Below are positions 22,301-32,549 of a stretch of 64,000 nucleotides of DNA, piece after piece. Within the stretch, counting starts at the first letter, position 1. Each line of letters starts with the position of its first letter. The notes below the pieces were generated by a model. That model was given only the letters and a program-made list of their open reading frames with translations, did no database searches and was not told the DNA's origin. The position numbers were made by a program, and so were the translations under genes. This DNA comes from Scleropages formosus. Taxonomy: Eukaryota; Chordata; Actinopteri; Osteoglossiformes; Osteoglossidae. Where the stretch lies: assembly GCF_900964775.1 (NCBI RefSeq), contig NC_041827.1, positions 13,212,001 to 13,276,000 of the forward strand. The letters run 5' to 3'.

Positions 22301-24839
22301 AGGTATGAAGATGAAATTAATAAGAGAAATGGCCTAGAAAATGACTTTGTGGTGCTGAAAAAGGTAAGCAGCACTTTCTCCTCTTGAGACCAGCATTGTA
22401 ATCTACACAGGAGAGACCGAATTGTTCTGCTCTTTGCCCGTTTTATATATTGTTTTGTAACCCTGATAGCATTACCACATTTCATTGTGTACTGGTTCAA
22501 CCACAGTGATCCACCAAAGATCCATGGGATTTGGGAGGTAATTTCACAATACGCTAGACATCAAATGAAGAGCATACAATAGGGCTTCTCAGTAAAGCTG
22601 CCCCACCTGAGCAACAATTCCCTTCAGCCTATAGGATTTCACTGGAACAGAAGAGAGAGAAATAAAGTGGTCATCATACCGACAAATATATCAGAAAAAC
22701 TATTGAAGAGTCCCGTTTCCTCATTTCACGTGTCTTTTAAAAAGCAATTCTTGCACAAACTACATTTGGTGAGGCACCAGCTAGTGTAGTAGTTAGGGCT
22801 TGTTGCCTTGTAGTTGAAGGATGTGGGTGTGAATCTCACCTCGTTATTGCACTTTTGACAAAAATATTTACTATGAATCGATAAAGAAAAAGATACCCGG
22901 CTGTACAAACTGGTAAATACATGTAATTAGCTTAATAATAATAAGCTTAGCATTATAAGTATCTTCGGGCAAACATTTCCGCTAAATAATGTAGTGTTAT
23001 TTGTGCCCTCTGTTCCAGGATGTTGACTCTGCTTACCTGGTAAAAGCCGATCTGGCGGACATGGTTGCCAACCTAACCGACGAAATAAATTTCTTGAGGG
23101 CAATGTATGAAGAGGTACCACCTGTTTATAAAAAAAAAAAAAAAAAAAATCCTTCGAACAATATTCAAGGTTATATTGTTTTCTGTCAGCTGTAATTACT
23201 CTGCTTACAGCAACAATGGGAAAACCAAACCCTTTTTATCCACTATAAAAGAGACTGAGCAGGAGGTACATTAACATGTTGATATTTTTTCATTCACCAG
23301 GAGATCCGTGAGCTCCAGTCAGGCGTCAAGGACACTTCTGTTATTGTGCAAATGGACAATTCCCGAGACCTTAACATGGATCAGATCGTGGCGGAGGTGA
23401 AGGCTCAGTACGAAGAAATTGCTGCCAAGAGCCGTGAGGAAGCAGAATCCTGGTACAAGAATAAGGTAAAGGATCATGGTTCATTGTTTAGTCCTGCATG
23501 GGAGTGTCTGGGGAAACAGCTGAAAGATTTGACTTCTCCAGAGGAAGAAAATGCTTGAATGATAAGCTATATCTTGGCCGATAAGCAGTCAGCACGATGA
23601 CTTGAGGGCCTCAAAGCTACATCAAAAGGTACAAATTGGGCCACAAAGCATGTCAGTAAAGGGAAAATACTGCACTGCTGTACCTTAAACCAGGCTTTCA
23701 TTGGTCTGTTTTCTTTCTTACCGTGATCAGTTTGACCAGATGTCTATCCAGGCCAATCAATATAGTGATGAGTTACGCACAACAAAGAGCGAGCTTGCCG
23801 AGGTCAACCGTATGATCAGCCGTCTGCAGACTGAGATTGAGGCTGTCAAGGGACAGGTGAGGCTTTAAAGCTGCACCGTCTGTCATAATAATGCCCAATA
23901 TACTTATGCATCCTTACAGAAAACCATGAAAACCTTGAACCTCAATTTATACTCAAACTATACAGTCTAAACCACGGTCATTTTATATTTTAAACTATGC
24001 GTGACCCCAGCACTCAAACTCTTTTCGCGTGGCCTCAGTTCTCCACACACAGCAGTAAGCATCTAAATTGTCTCTCTTTCAAGCGTATGAACTTTGAGAA
24101 CCAGATCATTGAGGCAGAAGGTCGTGGAGAGCTGGCTATCAAAGATGCCATGGCTCGTGTCCGGGACCTGGAGAAAGCACTGCAAAATGCCAAGCAAGAC
24201 ATGGCCAGGCAGCTGAGGGAGTACCAGGAGCTAATGAACGTCAAACTAGCCCTGGACATCGAGATTGCCACCTACAGGAAGCTGCTGGAGGGAGAGGAGG
24301 ACAGGTAAGCACACTGGGCTAGAGACAGGGTCCACAGAACTGATGGTCCACCACTTTTTCCTGCAGTACTCTACTCATGAAATCACTATTAAACAGAGGA
24401 AAAAAGTAATAATCACAGCAAGCAACTTTCAATAATAGTGTCACAAAGAACATGTTTTCTTCTCAGTACTGTAGACAAAGACTGTATAACCTCTTAACCT
24501 TTTCTCTTCAGAATTAAAAAAGAGCCCATTGTCAATATTCAGGCTGTGCCCAACCACAGTAAGTATTAGAGAAGTAAAAAGCAACTATTTGGAAAATCAA
24601 CTAGAAAGTTTTGAGAGTACCATAGAAACAATTTGATTTTAAAAGTGCTTTGAAGCAGAACAAATCTTTCTTCCTGTCGATTCTATGAACACTCTTCTCT
24701 TTCAGCAGTTAACCAATTTCCATCTGCTACTGTAGGCTCCAAACTGGCAAATGAGTACCAGCAGAAAAACAGCTCCTCTAACCCAAAGCTTCTGATTAAG
24801 ATGGAGACCTGGGACAGCAGGAGACTCAGCTCTAATTAG
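19380..24839 (+). CDS. Type II keratin, krt8-like (9 exons)
   Basis: Type II (basic) keratin, which pairs with a type I keratin to form epithelial intermediate filaments. Exons: 19380-19685, 21806-22014, 22303-22363, 23019-23114, 23301-23465, 23731-23856, 24084-24304, 24512-24558, 24706-24839, total 1365 nt, 454 aa. Exon sizes 209, 61, 96, 165, 126 and 221 are those I recall as typical of vertebrate type II keratins. The Ser/Gly-rich head is about 1-84. The helix start carries [10 protein letters not shown] then [14 protein letters not shown], and the helix end has [16 protein letters not shown] (378-393). The tail is only about 59 residues with no Gly-rich block, ending [17 protein letters not shown]. 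That resembles a worn version of the KKIETRDGKLVSES motif of simple-epithelium keratin 8. A vimentin-type protein is ruled out by the type II exon pattern. The exact paralogue cannot be fixed, so no symbol is given. Confidence 0.92.
20170..20392 (-). repeat. SINE family B copy
   Basis: Well-preserved minus-oriented copy in keratin intron 1: 'aagtgacttacaatgttaagctacttacagttatttacac' through 'gagattcaaacctgcaacctttgggtc' to 'ctaaccactacattaccagctgtccc'. Confidence 0.8.
20686..20860 (-). repeat. SINE family A copy, diverged
   Basis: Minus-oriented copy in keratin intron 1. 'gggcttgaaccccagacccacc' is the reversed B box and 'tgtgccaccacatccacc' the reversed head. It is more diverged than other copies and has no long CA tail. 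Confidence 0.7.
22770..22995 (+). repeat. SINE family B copy, diverged
   Basis: Plus-oriented, in keratin intron 3. Head 'tagtgtagtagttagggcttgttgcctt', B-box-like 'ggtgtgaatctcacctc', 'acccggctgtacaaactggtaaatac' and a worn tail near 22975. Confidence 0.6.
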
Positions 24840-26297
24840 CAAACTACGCAATGGAAACATGTTATAATTCACAGTTAATACAATATATTCTGTTAACCTC
24901 ATGCACTAGTATACTAATACTACAAAATCCAATTTAGGTCACTCACATAGTCATACTAGAGTTGACTTGTAGTTCTTAATTTAAAAAAATCAGGTATGTT
25001 AGCTATCCTAGATCTAGTTGTACGCATGTGCTTTTCTTGCATTGCTGCTTAGGAACATTTCACAAAGTTATACTGCTACTGCCTACCCAACTCCTCTACT
25101 ATACACAGCAAGGTTTATCATTCAAAAACGGTAATGTGAAAACATAAATGATCATAACAATAACTGTACAGGTTACACCGAGCTTTCTCTTTTTACACAA
25201 ACTTTAATTTTTAAAAAACATCAAATGACGAAACTGTCACCCATACCTCATTTTCCAGTACTTGAGTTTCTTTTAGAATTAAAACATCTAGCAAAAATGA
25301 TAAGAATATGATGGCCAGATAAGCCTTGAGTCTAAGAAAATACTTCAAGATAAGGTTAAGGTTACCCTGTGTGGAGTTTAAACTTCACTGCACCTGAGCA
25401 CAGACAATGGATCCAAGAGACATGTCAATATCCAGCACCACTCACTATATTATCACACTGTGAATGTGTGATATGAACTTCCCTAGTACTAAATTACCCT
25501 AAAAAAAAAAAAAAAACAAGCCAGCAGCAAATTGAAAATAAATAAAAACCAGGTGAAACCATTTTCATCTAACATTTCCACTCTCCATGACAATTCAATC
25601 TAGTTTTGCTCTGTAGACTCTCAACTTTACTGTGCAAAAAGTCACAATATTACAAGATAACAAATCACAAACCAAGTAAGGCAGTTACTAAAGAAGACTG
25701 ATTTTCAAACAATGGCTTTAATTAAAGGTGTTGAGGATAATTTGTCATTTGTTTTATTTAATTTGGGTATGTTCCTGTACTGGGTTTCAAACAACACTTC
25801 ATTAATTTAGAAGATGCTTTTCTCCCAAGTGAAGTACATCTGAGATTAAATAAAACTGCTGGTCAATTTTGTGTGTGTGTGTGTGTGTATATATATATGT
25901 ATTATATATAAAATGAGTAAAACCTAATGCCATACTATCCCTAATGGACATTCCATGCAAGATATTTTTCTTTCAATAATTTTAAATCTATGAAAGGTTA
26001 GATTTCCCTTATGATCCGAGAGTGAGATCAGGTTAATGAACAATTAAAACTTCTTTATAGCCTTTTTATCATCTTTACCAAGGGTGCCAATAATTCTGGA
26101 GGGAACTGCACAGACAGCTCCAGGTAGGAGGGGAAATGCTACTGGTTCCATAATGAGTGGAAGATAAGATCAACACTGCTCCTTTATTGCATTTAATGGT
26201 GCATTTCCTACTGGTGAATATTCATACTGGCATCAGAATAACCATGAATAGAACACACATTCAGATTAAAAAGTAATAATTAAATAAAACGCTGCCA
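24840..26297. other. Keratin 3' flank and intergenic region
   Basis: AT-rich and without a recognised gene. 25797-25865 carries a fragment of the family B tail ('tttagaagatgcttttctccc'). 25869-25900 is a (TG)n(TA)n microsatellite. The 3' ends of the keratin and BCDIN3D transcripts converge in here, but no poly(A) signal was assigned with confidence. Confidence 0.5.
25869..25900. repeat. (TG)n(TA)n microsatellite
   Basis: A run of TG dinucleotides passing into TA dinucleotides in the keratin-BCDIN3D intergenic region. No SINE body adjoins it. Confidence 0.9.
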
Positions 26298-27825
26298 TCA
26301 TAGATGCCTTTGTCCCTCACCCTTGTCTCTTGAGAAAAGCAGCAATGTGCGGTCCCAGGTTGTGCTGCCGAAGCAGCACACCAGTTTCATACCACACTGC
26401 TTCTCAAGATACTGTGTGGCATGCTTCGCCATGTCCCCCTGGATCTTCAGCTCTCTGAAGTGCTCAAAGTCCTGGCGGCCCAGCTTGCGCATACGCCGCG
26501 CTGCTGACCGATAACACTTCCACGGCTGGACCTCCAGAAGTAAGCGGTGGCAGAGGGAGGCCAAGCGGGACAAGAGCTCTAGCAGCGCAGCATCTCCATG
26601 GTTCAAATGCACCCACATGGTGACTGCAAGGCACACGCACAGGTCAAAGGTCGAGCGGCCGAAAGAACCGAGGTAGCCTTCCAGCTGCGTCCTAAAAGTG
26701 GAGTCTTGGGTGATGTCAAGAGGGATGAAGGAAATTGTTTCAGGGAAAGGGTTTGACCGCACTGCCCGCAGAATCAGGTCCTCATCCAGGTCACAGCCCA
26801 AGAGGTGAAGTCTTCCGTGTGTCTCGGAGCCACTGGACCGGTCCACCTGCAGGTGCTTGTACAAGGCAACGGTGAGGTCCTGTTCAACGAGACAAGTTTT
26901 CCTTCATGTACCACCTGGGAATACTGCGAGCACCTGTGCCAGGAGCACATAAAATATAATTTGTACCTTAAAATTTCCATAACAAGCAGTCAACTGAGAG
27001 GGAAGAGAAACACATGACAAGAGCAGTAACGTCCGTTCGAAACATGCGATGTCGAGCAAAATAAATGATCGAAATACGATCCTTTGGGCGATTTCTTGCG
27101 TGAATCTCGGCTGCGCCACGGCAGCGTGCCCCCTCTTGCACCACGGATCGCCCACAAAGTCTTGAAAACTTGGTTTATCGTTCACTTACTGCAAATGATG
27201 CTTTACGGATGACTCGGCAGAGAGGGCTACGGAAAGATCAGTAGCTGGACATTATGACAAGTGCTTCCTTACCTAGTGCTGTATTCCTCACTTGGACAGA
27301 TGACATTTTCTTCATGTTAAGAGGCAGAAGTTTTGCATGTTCGCTCGGGGAAAAAAAATCTTTTTTGCTGCTCAGGCCAGGGGGTCATCATTTGTTTTTC
27401 CCATTTAATTTAAGAGTTCCAAATTAGAACTCACCGGTAGAACTTGTTACGTGACCTCCTCAGAGTCAGACTGACAGACAGAGCTCTTTTTGTTTGTTTT
27501 AGTGCTGAAAAGACACATTCGGACCGCAGGGTCGTACCACGGTGGAAAACACGTGTTTACTGGCCTCTCGGCGTCCGAAATCTCACAGGAAACACTGACT
27601 ACTCACCCCTGAATTACAGCCGACGTCCAGCACCAGGACGACCTCGCCATCATCATGTTCGCCGCCGTGTGGCGGTGCCACGTCCTGCAGTAGCGTGCGC
27701 GGGATCAGCCTCAGCCGGTTCTCCGGAGGATTGAACGTGTAGTAGTTGATAAAGTTGCCGTGGCGCGCGGCGCCGGGCTCTCGCGCCGTCTCGAGGAGGT
27801 CCACATCGCAGCCAGAAGCCGCCAT
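26298..27825 (-). CDS. bcdin3d: RNA 5'-monophosphate methyltransferase BCDIN3D (2 exons)
   Basis: SAM-dependent O-methyltransferase of the Bin3 family. The mammalian enzyme methylates the 5' monophosphate of cytoplasmic tRNA-His and has been reported to act on pre-miRNA. Exon 1 is 27825-27607 and exon 2 is 26879-26298, joined in phase 0 to give 801 nt, 266 aa (human 292). The SAM-binding motif I LDVGCNSG is residues 66-73 and is split from the following DLTVALYKHL by the only intron. Further Bin3 features are GRLHLLGCDLDEDLI, the block FDLCVCLAVTMWVHLNHGD, and LLLEVQPWKCYRSA. The protein ends GEGQRHL. The start codon sits in a GC-rich segment with no upstream in-frame Met in the same exon. 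Confidence 0.94.
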
Positions 27826-28119
27826 GGCTGTCCGAGCGCGCGACCGGAAGTCGCAGCGTGGGAACCGTGACGGAAGTCGGAGAGCGTCGTCGGTTCTGCG
27901 CGCACATGGATGGAGTTGAGCTGTGGACTGGAGTTGTTTCTTCTACACGCAAAAGAAGCGGATGTTCCCATTGTAACAACGGCGAAATAAATTCATTACT
28001 AGTGACTGCTGATGAATGTGACGCTCTGTGGTATACAATAGAAAACACATCTTCAGTACTGACTTAAAGTGGGGGAAAAAAACTTAAATTACCTTTTAAC
28101 AGATGTATATTTATTAGCG

Positions 28120-28202
28120 AAAAGCATCTGGCCCGTACGGGGATCGAACCCGCGACCTTGGCGTTATTAGCACCACGCTCTAACCAACTGAGCTAACCGG
28201 CC
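28120..28202 (-). tRNA. tRNA-Ile (anticodon AAU) with Pol III terminator
   Basis: The mature tRNA is 28202-28129 on the minus strand, 74 nt. It begins GGCCGGTTAGCTCAGTTGG and ends in the T arm GGTTCGATCCC and CGGGCCA, which includes the discriminator base. The anticodon loop CTAATAA carries AAT (decoded as IAU). The A box (TAGCTCAGTTGG) and B box (GGTTCGATCCC) are intact. Four T residues at 28123-28120 on the minus strand, 5 nt past the 3' end, are the Pol III terminator. As far as I can recall it is identical to a human tRNA-Ile-AAU gene. No CCA is encoded, as expected for a eukaryote. Confidence 0.95.
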
Positions 28203-28850
28203 TCCCATGGAAAAGACACAAATGAGTTTAAATTGTAGTCCCCACAGCTATGCTCTATAAAATTATTGCTTTTATTATTGCAACTACTGCAAAAATTCTG
28301 GCTTTTAAATTTATAACTGTCTTTGTCAACAGTTAAATGTTGTCAGTCTTGTGTGTCTAATTATCCGAACCATGTATCTAGAGTCTCTAGATGGCTGCAT
28401 ACTTCGGTTCTTAATTTGAAGTACATAAAATACGCACACTGTCAAAAACTTGACTTTTTTTGTTGCGACTCGACTGACTTAGTTTGACTTGACTTTTCGT
28501 TGAGATTGAAAAACTGGAAAAAAAAAACTAATATACAGGCAGTAAGTAAGAAGAAAAAATCTCCTACGTGCGGGCAGAAAACGATTTTACACATCTCTTC
28601 CAATAGCTTACTCTGCTTTAACGGAGACTACAAATAAAAGCTAATATGATGCATACTTACATTTTAAAGACTAGTATTAATATAGCTTGTCTCTGCGTAA
28701 TGTCAGTATACTGTATTTCTGAACAAATTATCAATTAATTATTATACAAAGCACTACTGACATTCGAAAATGCATCCGACAAGCGCGTTTCATAAGAACG
28801 ATTGTCCCGATACACCACCCGTAGTTCCGTACTATTTACTTCCGTGTTAT
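28203..28850. other. Region between the tRNA gene and COX14
   Basis: AT-rich and without a recognised feature. Plain poly(A) runs occur near 28520. Confidence 0.4.
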
Positions 28851-28940
28851 GTAGGCCATCTTGGCTCTTCGATTTCCGGACAACTTTTACTTTGACATTG
28901 GTTCTATTAACGACAACCTTCGCTTCTTCTGATCTGAAAG
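28851..28940 (+). promoter_or_regulatory. COX14 promoter and probable non-coding first exon
   Basis: A YY1-type motif (GCCATCTTG, 28855-28863) lies near the likely transcription start. 'GATCTGAAAG|gtaatt' at 28940/28941 is a good donor that would join the acceptor 'tttgcag' ending at 29724, nine nucleotides before the COX14 start codon region. YY1 sites at start sites are common in nuclear genes for respiratory-chain proteins. Their use here is inferred. Confidence 0.6.
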
Positions 28941-29349
28941 GTAATTTTTCAGTAAAAAAAATAAATGACTGGTCAGTATTTCCTATTAAAGAATACTCGT
29001 TAGCTGTGGTTAACCGACCAGATCGTGTTTAGATCCTGTGGTGGAAGTAGTTAGTTGCTCTCTCGTTCTGTGAAGCGCCAGTCACAGACTCAGATTTTAG
29101 TCTAAAATTACACTCAGTTCTTATTACGTTGCAAGAGAACAGCGTTTGCATTTAAACCAGTTTGGAGAAATTAGTTGAATTGTTTTAATAATTTATGTAA
29201 AGATTCCGTTGTGTGTTCTTTGGATGACTGACTGAGTTGTCAAGTTGTTGTTGCCCTTTAATATTAGGCTGATGACAAGGTTAAGGATGTCTGCTAAATA
29301 AGAATTTCATCGCTTATAAATTCTCTCTGCACCATTGTTAGGTTATATT

Positions 29350-29630
29350 GTATAGGATATGTTATTTCTTTAGCTCATGTTTTTCTCCAAGATGGGGGGG
29401 CGGAATCAAACCTGCAAACTTTGGGTCTAAGGCCAGTAACTCTAACCACTATGCTACCAGCTGTCCTCAATAATATATATAAAAATTTTTTTTTTTTTTT
29501 TTTTTTACTGGCATATTTTATTTAGGTTAAGTATTTTGCTCATTGGTACTACAGCTGGAGGTGAGACTTGAACCAATGATCATTAGGTCCAAAGGCTGCA
29601 GCACTAACCACTATGCTTCCAGTTGGGGCT
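29350..29630 (-). repeat. Two SINE family B fragments
   Basis: Two minus-oriented partial copies (about 29350-29470 and 29515-29630) are separated by a poly(T) run, in the intron of COX14. Each ends with the reversed tRNA-like head ('aaccactatgctaccagctgtcc' and 'aaccactatgcttccagttgggg'). Confidence 0.65.
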
Positions 29631-29734
29631 GGATTTTTATATGCTCTTTAAGTGCAGTGCAGCATCCTGTTAGTAAAGTTTCCTGTCAAATTGTTAACCT
29701 TGTTTTTGATTTTGGACTTTGCAGGGTCATCACC

Positions 29735-29902
29735 ATGGTGTCTGGGAAGAGACTGGCGGATGTGGGATACCGGGTCTTCTCGGGATCGATGATGCTGCTG
29801 ACTCTCTACGGGGGTTACTTGTGTGTCATGCGAGGATACCGCTACGTGCAGCGCCAAAAGGAGCTGCAGGCTGCGGCGGAGAGACAAACCCAATCAGACT
29901 GA
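29735..29902 (+). CDS. cox14: Cytochrome c oxidase assembly protein COX14
   Basis: COX14 (C12orf62) is a small inner-membrane protein needed for COX1 synthesis and early complex IV assembly. The whole coding sequence is one exon of 55 codons plus stop (human 57 aa). It starts MVSGKRLADVGYRVFSGSMM, followed by the membrane span with LLTLYGGYLCVM and a basic C-terminal stretch RGYRYVQRQKELQAAAE. The chosen ATG has a good context (CACCATGG). An upstream in-frame extension exists only by reading through the intron and is not used. CERS5 lies tail to tail downstream. Confidence 0.93.
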   Translation: MVSGKRLADVGYRVFSGSMMLLTLYGGYLCVMRGYRYVQRQKELQAAAERQTQSD

Positions 29903-30569
29903 AACTTACCTGCTGCTTTCACCCGCATAAGAAGTTGTGGAAATGTATATTTCTTTGTAAGAACTGATTACAGTATCACTGATACTTTCTGAAATAACCC
30001 GGTGGCTTCAAATAAGTAAAAAGGGAAGACTTTTTGTAATTATTTCCCCCTTCATCAAAGTGGATATGTCCACCTGGTGATGGATGATTAGGAGCCGTGC
30101 CCTGAAATCACTGGATGCAATTAAACCGTATCAAACATCCTGTATGTATAAAATTGTCAATGTTACAATGGTGTAATCCAAAAGGTTTGTTGTGGTTAAA
30201 TTTTTACCACGTCTTAAGACTGTCATCTATATATTGTGGGTCTGAAGTTGTAATGCATATATTTATATAGACATAGTACACTTATTTTCTACCTTTTAAT
30301 ATTTTGGATATGAGAAAGGGCAAGTTGTATTGTAATTAGAAGATAGCTTTTGAAAACATGCTGAAATGATTTAAATGAAAGACTGAATTCAGGAACTTGG
30401 TTTGGAGCAGAGGGAGAACACAGACCAGCAGACTCCCGGGATATCAAAGACTAGTTCGGTCACTGCACCATGAGGCAGAAGATGGAAGATGTACACATCC
30501 ATCAGAGGATAAGGGATGATTCATTAGAAAATCAGTAAGTCTACAGATTGAGACAATACCAGTAAACAT

Positions 30570-30578
30570 TTTAATAAA
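30570..30578. terminator. Overlapping poly(A) signals on both strands (COX14 / CERS5)
   Basis: The sequence TTTAATAAA reads AATAAA on the plus strand (30573-30578) and ATTAAA on the minus strand (30575-30570). It lies between the convergent genes COX14 and CERS5. Another plus-strand AATAAA is near 30667. Usage is unproven. Confidence 0.4.
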
Positions 30579-30972
30579 CTTGTTTGTGTCAAAAAATCAT
30601 GACCAACAGCACAAACAAAAACAAACTGAATAATTAAAGGAAAAATACTCAAGTACATTTTATCAATAAAATAACTGGGAAAAAAAACTTCAACTTCAGT
30701 AAAACGTGAAGTGAGGAAACAGCTGATTCATGTTTCATTTTAGAAAAAGTCCTTCCTTTTTGGTTTTCAAAGCTGTTTTAACCAGTGTCCACACCCATGT
30801 TATTTGTCCACCCACATTAGACTCCATAAAACTTTCAGTCCTGAAACTGCTACGCGTGAGGGGTGGTTTTCGATCGTCTAGGAGGAGGAGAGACATTGAG
30901 TACAAGGACCAACATCTTCGTGATGTTCAATCCAGGGACCCATTTTGAAGGTGTCTACGTTGCCTGCCTGTC

Positions 30973-32498
30973 TCAGAAGTGGTCTTGTACCCATGCTCCT
31001 GTAGCAGAGTGACCGTTTGTTCCGTTCTCACCCTTGGGTGATGTGGCACTCTTGTTACTGTCCTTGGAGGATTCAGTTTCCTCCTCTGAGCTGCTCTCTA
31101 TGTCACTGCGGTCATCCTTAGATACCTGGAACAAAGGTGGAGCAGTCTTTCGTGAGTATTACTTGTCCGATGCTAGAGAATCATGTGAGAATGAAGTCAT
31201 TTAGTTTGTCAAAGCGAAGTACAAAATGATTCAATACCGCAAGGTCTTGTACAACCTGGAACACAATGTAAAAGATTTATACTGCTATGGAATTCGACTC
31301 AAAAATATTTTAATCAATTCCAATAGCTTGTTTTTATCTGTAGTTGTCACCCTTCGTGTTTATAAATACAAAGTGTGTTTTTGACCACTGTCTTCTAGCA
31401 AAAGAATGTTCACTGGCTGTGTGAAATTTATTAAAACCTTAAAATAGAGGAGTTTTAAATCCTATCCTAAACCCTTATGACAAGCTTGAAACTTTTGATA
31501 AGTGTTTTTTGTTTTTCTTGAAATATTACAAATGACAATTGAATACTTGTTAAAAGATGGAACTTGTTTGTGTGTTCTCTGTAGGAAACTCTTTTCTATA
31601 AATGTATAGGACTCTGGGGCAGTGTTGCTAGGACACTCCAACTAGCGCTTCACAAACACATCCTATACCCTGGTCCCAGTTAGTTGAGCCACGAGGTGGA
31701 GCTACAGAGGCAGTGGCCTCCAGCTTTGTCTGCTTCATTTGGGATGAATGGAGAAGTAAGCACTGTGCAGCGAAAGGGGAACCTCGGCACACATTTACGT
31801 GTGTCTGAAAAGACATAGTGAGGACAGAGAACGCAAACTTACAGCACTGCAAAGGCCAGAAGTAAACACTACTCTCCACAAGACAGAGATACTGTGAGCT
31901 AAGAGAAGGAACAAGGGAGGGAGGAGGAGATCTCTCAGGTGGGAGACAGTCCTTGCCCCACCTGAGAAAAGGGAAACAAGCCTACTCTGCAGAGAGAAAG
32001 AATGAGAGGGAGAGAGCGACAGTTACACCACTAGAGCAAGAAAAGAAACAGCAGTACGAAGGAAGCAAAGTAGACTGGATTCTAAGCATAAAACATTACT
32101 CTTGTTTTTGTAAGACAATATGACTTAATCACAGCCTGGATCAAAAAAAAAAAAAAAAAAAAAAAAAAATCAATCAGATGAATACAATCTGACCGGAACC
32201 TGGACACATTTTCTTTGTAGCCGACGAAAAACGTATCATGCAAACCGATCAATCGTTAAAAAATGGGGTTTGTAACTAACGATGGATACACGCAGCCATG
32301 GCACTCGTGAACGTGAGCATACGCACCTTTCCGCGTAGCATGGCTTTGAAGGCAATGCGGGCAATGAAGTAGGACCAGATGATGTGAAGGACCTGCAGTA
32401 CGAGCAGCAACCCGTTGAAGAGCCACCAGGACGGGAAAGGCCCGATGATCGTCCAGCTCTCAAAAAGGGTGCTGTTGAGGACCCTGTGGCCAGAAGCC

Positions 32499-32549
<51 letters not shown>

